Counted from the stretch's first letter, positions 15,379 to 24,036 are shown. The stretch is 30,016 nt of DNA from Bacillota bacterium (GCA_023443925.1 JAEZSL010000032.1:1-30016); one strand, 5' to 3'. The notes: a model not told the origin generated them from the sequence alone. Numbers and translations are program-made.

Positions 15379-16108
15379 AACCTTACTAAAAACAGAAATC
15401 AGATTATCCCTCCGAGGGATGGACATGTTCATATTTGCTATTTGTATGCCGGTGGTTGTCGTTATTATCCTAGGCGCGGTATTTGGAAATAAACCTGCTT
15501 TCGATGGCGCAAGGTATACCTTTTTGGAACAATCCTTTGGTGCAGTATCAACTATTGCCATTTGTGCCGGGGGTGTGATGGGCCTTCCCTTAGTGGTATC
15601 TGATTATCGAAGCAGAAAAATATTAAAGCGGTTCAAAGTCACACCGACCAGCCCGGCTCTTATCCTGGCGGTACAGGTTGTTATTTACACACTTTATTCA
15701 ATTATTTCACTGATCCTTGTCTATGCTACAGGGGCTATCTTTTTCGGTTATCAGTTATACGGCTCCTGGCTTCATTTCTTAGGAGCTTACTTACTGGTTA
15801 TGCTGTCAATGTTCAGCATTGGGCTGCTGGTGGGAGGAATTGCGCCAGACATTAAAATAGCAAGCGCTGCTGCCAGCCTGCTGTATTTTCCAATGCTTAT
15901 ATTTTCAGGCGCAACGCTGCCTTATGAAGTGATGCCCACTGGACTGCAAAAAGTAGCAGATATAATGCCATTGACACAAGGAATAAAACTTCTCAAAGCT
16001 GCATCACTCGGTCTGCCAATAGAAAGTGTTTTTATTCCGGTGGTTGTGATGGTTGTAATTGCAGTAATCTGTACGACGGTTTCTCTGCGCTGTTTTAAGT
16101 GGGAATAG
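15365..16108 (+). CDS. ABC-2 type exporter permease
   Basis: A 247-residue membrane protein with six predicted helices and the ABC-2 family features: amphipathic basic start (MKAFRTLLKTEIRLSLRGMD), first helix about 20-38, a YRSRKILKRFKVTP segment after the second helix, and a late FSGATLPYEVMP loop before the last helices. Its start lies inside the end of the ATPase gene (14-base overlap), so translation is coupled. Together they should export a lipophilic compound from the membrane. Function beyond efflux is not readable. Confidence 0.9.
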   Translation: MKAFRTLLKTEIRLSLRGMDMFIFAICMPVVVVIILGAVFGNKPAFDGARYTFLEQSFGAVSTIAICAGGVMGLPLVVSDYRSRKILKRFKVTPTSPALILAVQVVIYTLYSIISLILVYATGAIFFGYQLYGSWLHFLGAYLLVMLSMFSIGLLVGGIAPDIKIASAAASLLYFPMLIFSGATLPYEVMPTGLQKVADIMPLTQGIKLLKAASLGLPIESVFIPVVVMVVIAVICTTVSLRCFKWE

Positions 16109-16217
16109 AGTACCATAATATTTAATATAAGTGTTTCATTATATCGGCTGATGTTTAAGATTTAATAGGCTTACAGTCAAAGAAAACCGTAACGGTAGTA
16201 ACTAAATATACGCTTTT

Positions 16218-16257
16218 AATGGCCTTCCGGTATCAGTAATGCGATTGGAGGGCCATT
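16218..16257. terminator. Hairpin between convergent genes
   Basis: An 11-bp stem (AATGGCCTTCC, 16218-16228, with 16247-16257, one G/T pair) with an 18-base loop between the end of the permease gene and the end of the minus-strand AraC gene. T-runs are weak on both sides; it may be bidirectional. Confidence 0.5.
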
Positions 16258-16286
16258 TAAGCACCAAGGAATGAACTTCTGATAAT

Positions 16287-17114
16287 CTAGAAAGCAGGCA
16301 CAATTATATCGATCTCAATATATTGATCACTCATGAGATCCTGATTGACCTGCTCGATAAAATTCTCCTGCCACTCTAAATGATTACGGCCTGCCCAGGA
16401 CCGGATAACAATATACATTAAGGTCCTTATCCGGTGAGCGGAGTTATTGTCGAATTTATGAAAACCAATATAATTAAAAACTGCATATTTGCCTTTGGGC
16501 AGCTTGTATACGATAGAATTTTGTACCATCTCATCCTGGCAGCTTATGTACCTGTGACTGAAAGAGCCGCTGCCGCAGGGGATGCATATGCCCGTATAGA
16601 TACCCTTTGTGTGGCTGCTTAATCCGTCCAGTAAGGGTAACCCATTGACTTCATTATCCTTGTAGTTATAATACTTTTCTTCTCCGCAAAACGTTAAACC
16701 GGAAAGGTATTTTACTTGAGGAGTCGTTAAAAACCCATCGGTATAGATTCTTATATCATTCAGTGAGGGAGCTTCAAAAAGAGTTACCTCCTGCTCCTGT
16801 TTTCTTAGCTGGGTAGGTGAAAAATTGTACACAGACCGAAAAGCCCGGATATAGGATTGCTCATACTCAAAGCCGTAGTCCATGGCGATATCTATAATTT
16901 TTCTTTTATTATAAAGTTCGGGTATACTTTTTGATAATTTCCTTCTTCGAATATAATCAATCGGAGAATAACCGGTAAGCTTTAAAAATAACCGTGTCAG
17001 CTGAAAACGGCTGAGGCCGCTTTTCTTTTCCAGCATATCAAGTGTTATCACTTCATGAATATTTTCTTCAATAAACAGGATTAACTTTTTAAAGGCATCA
17101 ATTGGATTTTCCAT
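16287..17114 (-). CDS. AraC-family regulator with GyrI-like effector domain
   Basis: A 275-residue regulator. The N-terminus carries the AraC double helix-turn-helix (residues about 8-107; LDMLEKKSGLSRFQLTRLFLKLTGYSPIDYIRRRKL, then DIAMDYGFEYEQSYIRAFRSVYNFSPTQLRK). The rest (about 125-275) resembles the GyrI/Rob-type domain that binds small, often cationic or lipophilic compounds (GIYTGICIPCGSGSFSHRYIS, PKGKYAVFNYIGF). The start is placed at the ATG at 17114 rather than the GTG one codon upstream because of its distance from GGAGG. It is divergent from the gene at 17236 with only about 120 bases between them, so it probably controls that pair of genes and itself. Confidence 0.9.
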   Translation of the reverse strand: MENPIDAFKKLILFIEENIHEVITLDMLEKKSGLSRFQLTRLFLKLTGYSPIDYIRRRKLSKSIPELYNKRKIIDIAMDYGFEYEQSYIRAFRSVYNFSPTQLRKQEQEVTLFEAPSLNDIRIYTDGFLTTPQVKYLSGLTFCGEEKYYNYKDNEVNGLPLLDGLSSHTKGIYTGICIPCGSGSFSHRYISCQDEMVQNSIVYKLPKGKYAVFNYIGFHKFDNNSAHRIRTLMYIVIRSWAGRNHLEWQENFIEQVNQDLMSDQYIEIDIIVPAF

Positions 17115-17133
17115 CACTCCTCCGCAATTATGG

Positions 17134-17163
17134 TTAACTATTTTAAAATAATTGGATTATAAT
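17134..17163 (+). promoter_or_regulatory. Probable promoter of the 17236 gene in the divergent region
   Basis: TATAAT at 17158-17163 with TTAACT at 17134-17139 (18-base spacer); a second TATAAT at 17169-17174 has no clear partner. The -35 is weak, as expected where an AraC-type activator helps polymerase. Confidence 0.5.
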
Positions 17164-17235
17164 GTAAGTATAATTTAATACTATGTGAAAAATCAAGCAG
17201 AAAAACAGGATAAGAATTGGAAAGGGAGTATTTAT

Positions 17236-18294
17236 ATGGAGCAATTTATTGTAGAGATGAGAGGAAAAGTTGATTCCGAAGGTAAGATGTATACTCCGCA
17301 GAACATGGCCTTTCCATCCGCAGTCAGTGCACTTAAGGTATTTATGGGTTTGGGTATGAGAACCATGGAAATTCATGCACATAATATGACTTGGTTAGGT
17401 AATCTGGATTACTATTTTCAGGTGGGAGTGTCTACAGAAGGTTTTGGATTACTTTACAGTTTACCGCACCAGGTACTTAAAAATAACCTATTTGGCGGTG
17501 AACCCTTAAAGGATTGCCTGGAAGCGGAAGGGCTGCCTTTTCGGTTTATTGCCGATGGGTCCGTGCAGTTTAAAGATACGGAATGCTCCGAAGCGGAGAA
17601 TTTTATTGATATCTTAACAAAGCATTTGGAAAATAACCTTCCTGCTTTCATACTTACCAACGAAAACATGGTGATATTGGCAACGGGGTATACCAACTCT
17701 GGTAAAACCATCCGGGGCTGGGTGTTTATGGATGGCGGTGATAATACCAATAAGTCCTTTGATCCGGATTATTGCCAGTTTATCGATAATTGGACCAAAA
17801 CAGCATTTGCCATGATATTAATCTTCGAACCGAAGGAACAAGGGGATAGGAAGGAGATATGCATAAGGGCGTTAAAACGCGGGTATGCGATGATGAATAC
17901 CATGGATTGTAAACTGAAGGGTTATGGATATGGGAAGGTATTGTACAAAAATTGGATTTCGTACATACTGGACGATGCAAATTTCAATGGTGAGGTAACG
18001 AAACGGCTTTATATAGATCCTGAAATATGGGATTTGGCAGAGAGAAGAGCGTGGACGGCGAATTTTATGAGCCAAGCTGAGGAGTATCTGGGTAGTGAAA
18101 GGTTAGGGCAGGCAGCATCAGCTTTTATGGCTATTCATGATAAGATGTGGGAAATTAACGGACTTTGCAGCGAAGCAAATGTGGACAAGCTTAAGAAAAA
18201 AGAGACAAGACTAAAAATCGTGAAGATTATAAGAGAATGTGAAGCTTTGGAGGAACAGGCTGCAGAATGCATTGGAACGGTGTTAGAGTCATAA
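17236..18294 (+). CDS. Unknown protein, weakly BtrH-like (C39-like fold?)
   Basis: A 352-residue protein without signal peptide or membrane helix. The arrangement resembles BtrH_N/DUF4872-type proteins: an N-terminal segment (MYTPQNMAFPSAVSALKVFMGLG, about 18-40), a central part (DCLEAEGLPFRF, NNLPAFILTNENMVILATGYTNSG, MDGG) and an all-helical C-terminal third (about 215-350). BtrH is an acyltransferase of butirosin synthesis with a C39-like fold. The expected N-terminal cysteine is not seen (Ser in AFPSAVSAL), so if the fold is right it may be non-catalytic. The ATG at 17236 follows AAAGGGAG; a GTG at 17185 is less likely. It is followed after 24 bases by the GyrI-fusion gene. The family call is tentative. 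Confidence 0.6.
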   Translation: MEQFIVEMRGKVDSEGKMYTPQNMAFPSAVSALKVFMGLGMRTMEIHAHNMTWLGNLDYYFQVGVSTEGFGLLYSLPHQVLKNNLFGGEPLKDCLEAEGLPFRFIADGSVQFKDTECSEAENFIDILTKHLENNLPAFILTNENMVILATGYTNSGKTIRGWVFMDGGDNTNKSFDPDYCQFIDNWTKTAFAMILIFEPKEQGDRKEICIRALKRGYAMMNTMDCKLKGYGYGKVLYKNWISYILDDANFNGEVTKRLYIDPEIWDLAERRAWTANFMSQAEEYLGSERLGQAASAFMAIHDKMWEINGLCSEANVDKLKKKETRLKIVKIIRECEALEEQAAECIGTVLES

Positions 18295-18318
18295 AATCAA
18301 GTTAAAGGAGCAGAGAAT

Positions 18319-19998
18319 ATGTCGAAACTGATAAAGTTTGAGGTAAAGAGAGTTCCGGCGGTACGCTTAATCGGAAAACAGGTTAAAATGAGTTTTGAAC
18401 CGGGAGGAAATAAAGCAGCGGATAATCTTTGGAGCAGCATGTGGCAGGACGGCAGCATGGAATTCTTGTTAAATAATACAGAGCGTTTTACAGCAGAAAG
18501 GGATACCATAGGATGGATGGGAGAGTTTGATTCCTCCGGCAGTACTTGTATATATATCGCAGGTGTACTGACAAAAGCCGGCACCCCTGTTCCGGCCGGA
18601 TATGTAAGCAGAGATTTACCGGAATGTCAGATGGGTGTTGGGTGGATACAGGGGCGGGAAGAAGCTGCTGACCTGTATGCTGGTGCTCACGAACATATGA
18701 TGCAGGTTATGAAAGAATACGGATATGAATATGACACTTCGGCCGGAGGGTATGAAATGCAGTATTACTCTTTTTTAAGGTTTGGTGCTCCGCGGTATAT
18801 GGGTGAAAAAATTCTTGTCCTGGATTACTGCTGTCCCTGCAAGAAACTTCTGACAGAGAATGATGTAACAGGAGATGCTTTGTATGCAGGTATAAAACAT
18901 GATGAGCTGAAAATGCATGGGAATGAGGGTGATTTTGTTGTGGATTTGGGTAAAGTCAGGAAAGATTTTGACAGCCTTGCACAACGTATCATTTATACCT
19001 ATAAGTGTACTTATCCGATATGCATTCCCATTGAGGACGATAAGGTAAGTGAAAGTTCCCAAAGACAAATGCATGGATTTTTACATGATGCTATAAACCG
19101 CATATATAATAATCCAGGCTTACTAAATCTTCAAGAAGAACCGGATGATTTTTACGAAGTTTGGATGGTAAATAACAACAAACCGGAATTAGATGGTAAG
19201 ATGAGAAAAACTGAAAAAGTTCTATTTGATTTTTATTCATATTTATATAAGCTTGGTGAGTGCGGGGAGGTAAAAGACCATAAACTTTATATTAACAGGA
19301 ACAATATGAAGTTTGTAAAGAAAAGACTGCAGCAGCTGGAGCAATTCGGCTTATACTCTGAAAGAAATGATACATCAACCATATTTTATTGTAGTAAGTA
19401 CCCGGAACTGTTTCCGGCATGGAAGCTTCTTTGTGATAGGAAGCAAAGCTCTCCTAAGGGGGAAATTGTTAGATTTATGTATTGCATGTACGAGGTATCA
19501 AAGTATAATGCAGAGCATCTATTTGGAAACCTGATTGACGATAGTAACCTAATTCGGGAACTGGAACGATACTTTGACGAGAATGGCTTTCACAAGTCTT
19601 TTGATGAGTTTGGCATCCATTGGGACAAGGAATATCCGGACAAGCAGAAGGGAAATGCAGGTTTTTCATTTCATTGGAAGAAAAGAGAACAAATGGCATT
19701 CTCCTTCCGTGTGCCAAACTTTAGAATAGCACTAAGCCACTTTGAGGAAATGAATCATGTACTGCAAGATCTGACATATTCAAGAACGAAGATCTGTGAC
19801 GGATGCGGTTATTGTACCCAGATGGATAAAACAGGAAAGAGAATGCCTCTTACTCTTGATTTAAAATACAATGGTAAAGAGCTTGGAAAATGTCCTCTTT
19901 TCCCAAATCTGACCTGGAGATATATTGACAAAAATGAAGTTGAACATATAAAAGAGCTTTTTGATTTCACGGAAGTTACAACACATGTAAAAAAGTAA
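18319..19998 (+). CDS. GyrI-like sensor domain fused to a cysteine-bearing C-terminal region
   Basis: A 559-residue soluble protein. Residues 1-160 resemble a GyrI-like small-molecule-binding domain (KRVPAVRLIGKQVKM, then GWMGEFDSSGSTCIYIAGV, VPAGYVSRDLPECQMGVGWI), as in AraC effector domains but without any DNA-binding part before it. Residues about 290-400 contain a possible winged-helix-like stretch (YLYKLGECGEVKDHKLYINRNNMKFVKKRLQQLEQFG, 309-343). The C-terminal part has a cysteine cluster, CDGCGYC (C493, C496, C499) and C525, which may bind zinc or a cluster. LDYCCPC (169-174) adds more cysteines. It probably works with the AraC/GyrI regulator encoded divergently. The later domains are not recognised and the function is unknown. 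Confidence 0.6.
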   Translation: MSKLIKFEVKRVPAVRLIGKQVKMSFEPGGNKAADNLWSSMWQDGSMEFLLNNTERFTAERDTIGWMGEFDSSGSTCIYIAGVLTKAGTPVPAGYVSRDLPECQMGVGWIQGREEAADLYAGAHEHMMQVMKEYGYEYDTSAGGYEMQYYSFLRFGAPRYMGEKILVLDYCCPCKKLLTENDVTGDALYAGIKHDELKMHGNEGDFVVDLGKVRKDFDSLAQRIIYTYKCTYPICIPIEDDKVSESSQRQMHGFLHDAINRIYNNPGLLNLQEEPDDFYEVWMVNNNKPELDGKMRKTEKVLFDFYSYLYKLGECGEVKDHKLYINRNNMKFVKKRLQQLEQFGLYSERNDTSTIFYCSKYPELFPAWKLLCDRKQSSPKGEIVRFMYCMYEVSKYNAEHLFGNLIDDSNLIRELERYFDENGFHKSFDEFGIHWDKEYPDKQKGNAGFSFHWKKREQMAFSFRVPNFRIALSHFEEMNHVLQDLTYSRTKICDGCGYCTQMDKTGKRMPLTLDLKYNGKELGKCPLFPNLTWRYIDKNEVEHIKELFDFTEVTTHVKK

Positions 19999-20055
19999 AT
20001 TCAGTTATTAATGTTAAACAACATTTTATTAATGCATAATTGATTGGAATAAGTT

Positions 20056-20098
20056 ATAATTAAAGCGTGAAAGTAACCTGCTTTCACGCTTTAATTAT
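20056..20098 (+). terminator. Very stable hairpin, terminator-like
   Basis: An 18-bp perfect stem (20056-20073 with 20081-20098, loop TAACCTG) after the GyrI-fusion gene. The following sequence is A/T-rich but not a clean T-run. Confidence 0.75.
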
Positions 20099-20247
20099 TA
20101 AGAAAATATAGCAAAATTTAAGTGGAAGGAATTTTATTGGCACTAATACATTAAGACCTTTATTTGGGGAATATTTATTCTATAGATATAAAACCATGTG
20201 ATAAGACTATCGGCTAATTCATGTATATGAAAGAAGGGTGGTTATAT

Positions 20248-20697
20248 ATGAACCGTGAAAAATATTCAAAGAAGCCAAAAGAAGAATTAAAACAAACCTT
20301 AACCAAAGTCCAATATGAAGTAACTCAGAACAATGCAACGGAAAGGCCTTTTCAAAATGAATACTTTAATGAATTCAGAAAAGGGATATATGTGGATGTC
20401 ACCACCGGAGAACCGCTTTTTATATCCAGCGAAAAATTTGAATCCGGCTGCGGATGGCCCAGTTTTGCTAAACCCCTTGATAAAAATGCGATTGTGGAAA
20501 TTACCGATCATAGTCATGGCATGAAACGCATAGAAGTAAGGAGTAAAACCGGAGATGCACATTTGGGTCACGTATTTGAGGATGGCCCGGCTGATATGGG
20601 TGGCTTAAGGTACTGCATCAATAGTGCCTCATTAAAATTTATACCAAAAGAAGAGCTGGAAAAGGAAGGTTATGGAGAACTTCTTAATTCTATTTAA
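20248..20697 (+). CDS. msrB: Peptide methionine-R-sulfoxide reductase
   Basis: A 149-residue MsrB that reduces methionine-R-sulfoxide in oxidised proteins using thioredoxin. The catalytic cysteine is C123 in [11 protein letters not shown], the probable resolving cysteine C68 in SGCGWPSF, and the substrate-site histidines are H105 and H108 ([10 protein letters not shown]). The zinc-binding CxxC pairs of many MsrB proteins are absent, so this is the zinc-free form. The ATG at 20248 follows AGAAGGGTGG; an in-frame ATG at 20221 has no ribosome site. It stands alone between two hairpin-bounded regions. Confidence 0.95.
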   Translation: MNREKYSKKPKEELKQTLTKVQYEVTQNNATERPFQNEYFNEFRKGIYVDVTTGEPLFISSEKFESGCGWPSFAKPLDKNAIVEITDHSHGMKRIEVRSKTGDAHLGHVFEDGPADMGGLRYCINSASLKFIPKEELEKEGYGELLNSI

Positions 20698-20778
20698 ATG
20701 TTAAGGTGTGGATTCAGATAGTATTTAACAGAAATCGTTTTACCTCTAAATATGACTATTAAAGCGTGAGGGATCAGT

Positions 20779-21129
20779 ATGAGTAAGACTAATTTTGTGA
20801 AATGTAGAGATGTGTTATTAATCATATCATGTGTACTACTATCCGCGTGCCGAAGTACTTCGGCCAGCAATACTCCAAGTGAATCAGAAATGGAAGTTAT
20901 CTTGCATGCAACGGTAGTAAGTATTGAGGATGACTCCATGGAAGTTGTTATAAATGAAGATGACGTAAAAGATGATATGATATATACAGTTTCTATTGAA
21001 AACTGCGAATTTCATATTGATCGGGATGTTCTTACTAAAGATTACCCAATACTCATAGTTCCGGCGGAAACTTTCGATGCAACAGATACTTCACTGGAGG
21101 CTGTGAAAGTATATGGGTTGGGAAATTAA
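20779..21129 (+). CDS. Small predicted lipoprotein, unknown function
   Basis: A 116-residue protein with an N-terminal signal ending in a lipobox (VLLIISCVLLSAC, lipidated Cys at residue 24) and a short Ser/Thr-rich linker. A small acidic domain of about 75 residues follows (MEVILHATVVSIEDDSMEVVIN...MIYTVSIENCEFHIDRDVL), which looks like a beta-rich OB-like or DUF3221-like fold. It would be anchored outside the membrane. No partner gene is evident; a terminator follows at once. Confidence 0.75.
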   Translation: MSKTNFVKCRDVLLIISCVLLSACRSTSASNTPSESEMEVILHATVVSIEDDSMEVVINEDDVKDDMIYTVSIENCEFHIDRDVLTKDYPILIVPAETFDATDTSLEAVKVYGLGN

Positions 21130-21152
21130 ACAAAATAATCATATTAAATTGG

Positions 21153-21199
21153 GGCTGTCTCAAAAGTAAAATTTTGAGACAGTCTTCTTGTTTTCTTTT
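21153..21199 (+). terminator. Rho-independent terminator
   Basis: A 13-bp stem (GGCTGTCTCAAAA, 21153-21165, with 21172-21184, one G/T pair, loop of six) followed by the T-rich TTCTTGTTTTCTTTT. Confidence 0.85.
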
Positions 21200-21254
21200 G
21201 TAAAATATCGATTTATGGTATATAATGGAATAATCAATGAAATCGAGGTAATAT

Positions 21255-22229
21255 ATGCTAAGATCTAAAATATATAAAGAAATTTCAAAACAAGAGATTG
21301 AAAAGATAGTCGTAGATTTGTATGGCAGCAACAGCAAACTCCTTTCATCTGAAATTTTAAAAGGCGGATTATTTAATACTACATACCTTCTGCATACGGA
21401 TCAGGATAAGGAAGGTCTGGTATTGCGTGTGGGACCTGTAAATAAACACTTACTTTATAATTTTGAAAAAGATATGATGGCTGCTGAACCATTGTTTCAT
21501 AAGATGCTGCAGGATAACGGGATTCCAACTTCAAATGTGTTAAAGTTTTCTTCGGAAAACACCGTAATTGACAGGGATTATATTGTTATTGAATACATTC
21601 AAACGATTCCAATGAATCACGAATTGCTAAATAATGTTGATATAAGCTATGTGTATGAAGAAATTGGAAATATAACCCATCGTTTACACCAGATTAAAAG
21701 CGATAAATTTGGCTGGTTACGCCAAGACAATTGGGGGCTATACGATAAATGGTCTGACTTTATTAGTGCTTTTGGAGCGGAATCTGCTGACAAAGCAGAA
21801 GAATATGACTTATTTTCAAAAGCAGAAATAGAACAATTCAGTTCGATTATCAAAGAAAATAAGACTGTTCTTGATCAGATAACTGTTCCTAATTATGTAC
21901 ATTTTGATTTATGGCAAGGAAATGTTTTATTATCAAAGGATAAAGATACTTATAAGGTTGCTGCTGTAATTGATCTTGACCGTACAATATTCGGCGACAA
22001 ATACTGGGACTTAAGTACGCCGTGGATTATTAACGATGCTTTTCTTAAGGGATATAAGGACCACCCGGAAAAAACAATTGAATATAAAACAAGAGAGTAT
22101 ATCTATAAATTGTTACTCGGTTTCTTATCGTCATATGTTTGCTTAATTCAATATGATGATACGGATTGGTTTAAACGGGAAAAAGAAAGTACGCTCTCTT
22201 TACTGGCTGCAGATATTAACCGTCTATAA
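21255..22229 (+). CDS. APH/choline-kinase-like phosphotransferase
   Basis: A 324-residue kinase-fold protein of the aminoglycoside phosphotransferase (APH) superfamily. The N-lobe runs from about 30 to 115 (LVLRVGP carries the likely ATP-contacting residues; the hinge is IVIEYI, 110-115). The Brenner motif is VHFDLWQGN with H216, catalytic D218 and N223, and the metal-binding VIDLD (D240, D242) follows, then GDKYWDLS. All catalytic residues are present. The substrate could be an aminoglycoside, another antibiotic, or a sugar or choline-like metabolite; the sequence does not decide, and resistance should not be assumed. The ribosome site is CGAGG. It is a single gene between a terminator and an AraC gene. 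Confidence 0.85.
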   Translation: MLRSKIYKEISKQEIEKIVVDLYGSNSKLLSSEILKGGLFNTTYLLHTDQDKEGLVLRVGPVNKHLLYNFEKDMMAAEPLFHKMLQDNGIPTSNVLKFSSENTVIDRDYIVIEYIQTIPMNHELLNNVDISYVYEEIGNITHRLHQIKSDKFGWLRQDNWGLYDKWSDFISAFGAESADKAEEYDLFSKAEIEQFSSIIKENKTVLDQITVPNYVHFDLWQGNVLLSKDKDTYKVAAVIDLDRTIFGDKYWDLSTPWIINDAFLKGYKDHPEKTIEYKTREYIYKLLLGFLSSYVCLIQYDDTDWFKREKESTLSLLAADINRL

Positions 22230-22348
22230 ATTAGTGGTTTTTCAAGATAGATGTGGACAAAAGTAAGGGTGAACCCTGCAAATTCTTGCAAATATTATCG
22301 GGTCATCGTAAAAAAAATATAATATACTTACCTTGAAAGGAGAGGCTT

Positions 22349-23191
22349 ATGGATACGCTTGAGAATATGAGAAATGCCATTGACTATATTGAAGATAATC
22401 TTGAGGCTGAAATTGAATACATAAGGGTTGCACAAATAGCATTATGTTCCCAATATCACTTTCAACGCATGTTTGCTTTTCTTATAGGCATACCGCTGTC
22501 CGAGTATATACGCCGCCGCCGGTTAACGCTTGCAGCCTTTGAGTTGCAGAATAGCAATATAAAAATTATTGATCTTGCATTGAAGTATGGTTATAATTCG
22601 CCCGACTCGTTTTCTCGTGCATTTATGGCAATGCATGAAGTTACACCTTCAAAAGCAAGAGAAAAAGGCATATCGCTAAAAGCATATCCTCGAGTAACGT
22701 TCTCCTTATCAATAAAAGGAGTGGTTGAGATGAACTACAGAATTGAGCAAAAAAATTCATTTGCCGTAGTAGGCGTAAAACAGAGGTTTTCAAATGTTGA
22801 TGGTTTGGGTGAAAATATTGGTAAAATGTGGAGCGAAACGCCGCGTGAAACTATTTCGCAAATTGCCGGACTTGAAAATGGGTTAGTAGGTGTATACAGT
22901 GGAATGTATGAAGATAATACAACCGATTATTATATTGCCGCCATAACTGAAAAAGATACCCCAAATAATCTAAGCAAACTTGAAATACCATCTCTTACAT
23001 GGGCGATATTTGAGATAACCGGCCCTATGCCGACTGCAATGGCAGAAATATGGGGACGAATTTTCTCCGAATGGTTTCCCACCTCGGGCTATGAGCATGC
23101 GGAGGCGCCAGAAATTGAATGGTACTCAAACGGTGACATGAGTTCACCTGATTACAAAAGTGAAATATGGATTCCAGTTATCAAAAAGTAA
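22349..23191 (+). CDS. AraC-family regulator with GyrI-like effector domain (second copy in window)
   Basis: A 280-residue regulator. The AraC double helix-turn-helix covers about 8-108 (VAQIALCSQYHFQRMFAFLIGIPLSEYIRRRRL and DLALKYGYNSPDSFSRAFMAMHEVTPSKAR). The GyrI/Rob-type ligand domain covers about 125-280 (YRIEQKNSFAVVGVKQRF, GVYSGMYEDNTTDYYIAAI, WAIFEITGPMP, EIEWYSNGDMSSPDYKSEIWIPVIKK), the last ending being characteristic. It starts at the ATG after AAAGGAGAGG. It shares architecture with the minus-strand regulator near 16.3-17.1 kb but is clearly diverged. No target is adjacent; a terminator region follows. Confidence 0.92.
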   Translation: MDTLENMRNAIDYIEDNLEAEIEYIRVAQIALCSQYHFQRMFAFLIGIPLSEYIRRRRLTLAAFELQNSNIKIIDLALKYGYNSPDSFSRAFMAMHEVTPSKAREKGISLKAYPRVTFSLSIKGVVEMNYRIEQKNSFAVVGVKQRFSNVDGLGENIGKMWSETPRETISQIAGLENGLVGVYSGMYEDNTTDYYIAAITEKDTPNNLSKLEIPSLTWAIFEITGPMPTAMAEIWGRIFSEWFPTSGYEHAEAPEIEWYSNGDMSSPDYKSEIWIPVIKK

Positions 23192-23560
23192 GGTTATAAG
23201 AGTAAGGTATAAAAGTAATGTATATACTTAATAAGTGAACACCAAACTTGATGATTACAATTAATAATTTACGAATGGCTTGAAATCATCTTACTTTCGC
23301 TTATATAAATATTCTATAATTGCATAATTAATAATCAAATTCAGTATAACTACAGTTTAAATACAGCATAAATACAGGGAGATAAGCAGGCAGGTTGCTT
23401 ATCTCTTTTTAATTTTCTTGAGCATGGATATAGAACTATGTTTAAATAGATAAAACTATAAGATAATTTCAGCGTTTATGATTGTATGTTGTTATAATTT
23501 TGCATAATTATAAGAAAAGGACAATGATATCAGAAAAATAAAAATAATTATAAAAATATA
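23192..23560 (+). other. Intergenic region with a terminator
   Basis: No gene is supported. A strong terminator lies at 23379-23416. The rest is AT-rich, and TGCATAATTA occurs twice (near 23319 and 23501) without obvious meaning. Confidence 0.6.
23379..23416 (+). terminator. Rho-independent terminator
   Basis: A perfect 10-bp stem (GAGATAAGCA, 23379-23388, with 23396-23405, loop of seven) followed by TTTTTAATTTT. It lies about 190 bases after the AraC stop, with no other gene between. Confidence 0.85.
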
Positions 23561-23595
23561 TTGACAAATCTGTTATTAGTAACTATAATAGTAAC
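23561..23595 (+). promoter_or_regulatory. Promoter and probable operator of the Rrf2 gene
   Basis: TTGACA (23561-23566), 17-base spacer, TATAAT (23584-23589), a perfect consensus. GTTATTAGTAAC (23572-23583), an imperfect dyad, and TATAATAGTAAC (23584-23595) form two tandem AGTAAC-ending elements that cover spacer and -10. This suggests repression by the Rrf2 protein encoded next. Confidence 0.7.
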
Positions 23596-23613
23596 AAATA
23601 GAGGTGATCAAAA

Positions 23614-24036
23614 ATGTACTCAACAAAATATTCAGTTAGTATCCATATATTAAGCCTCATTGCATTAAAAGAAGAACAGCCGATTACATCAGAATATATA
23701 GCTGGAAGTGTTAATACCAATCCGGCGCTGGTCAGAAGGCTGATGAGTTCTTTAAAAAAGGCAGGTTTAATCAGAGCACAAACCAAATTAGGAGTTTTAG
23801 GGCTCGCTAAATCTCCCGAGGAAATTTCCTTACTACAGGTTTTTAAAGCAGTGGAAAAAGAGCAGCACCTTTTTGCGATTCATAGTGACACTAACACAAA
23901 ATGTCCGGTAGGTGCAAGAATCGGAGATACCTTGGAGTTTATAAACAATCAGGTACAGTCGGTATTTGAAAAAGAACTTGCTTCGATTTATCTGATAGAT
24001 ATTTTGAAAGATTTAGGTATGGATAAACAAGAATAG
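23614..24036 (+). CDS. Rrf2-family transcriptional regulator
   Basis: A 140-residue winged-helix regulator of the Rrf2 family (YSTKYSVSIHILSLIAL at 2-18, then ITSEYIAGSVNTNPALVRRLMSSLKKAGLI at 24-53, and the wing GVLGLAKSPEEISLLQVFKAVE). Only one cysteine (KCPVG, about residue 93) is present, so the three-cysteine Fe-S site of IscR/NsrR is absent. It belongs to the YwnA-like group, some of whose members sense thiol-reactive or electrophilic compounds. It lies behind a dyad-bearing consensus promoter and 72 bases before a flavin reductase gene, so it most likely represses itself and that gene. Confidence 0.9.
   Translation: MYSTKYSVSIHILSLIALKEEQPITSEYIAGSVNTNPALVRRLMSSLKKAGLIRAQTKLGVLGLAKSPEEISLLQVFKAVEKEQHLFAIHSDTNTKCPVGARIGDTLEFINNQVQSVFEKELASIYLIDILKDLGMDKQE

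Noticed and set aside
16434..16622. Short plus-strand open frame inside the AraC gene
   Set aside because: It lies opposite a well-supported minus-strand AraC/GyrI gene and has no independent signals.
21255..22229. Calling this gene an aminoglycoside resistance determinant
   Set aside because: Only superfamily-level kinase motifs are visible. The APH fold includes many metabolic kinases, so only the fold is reported.
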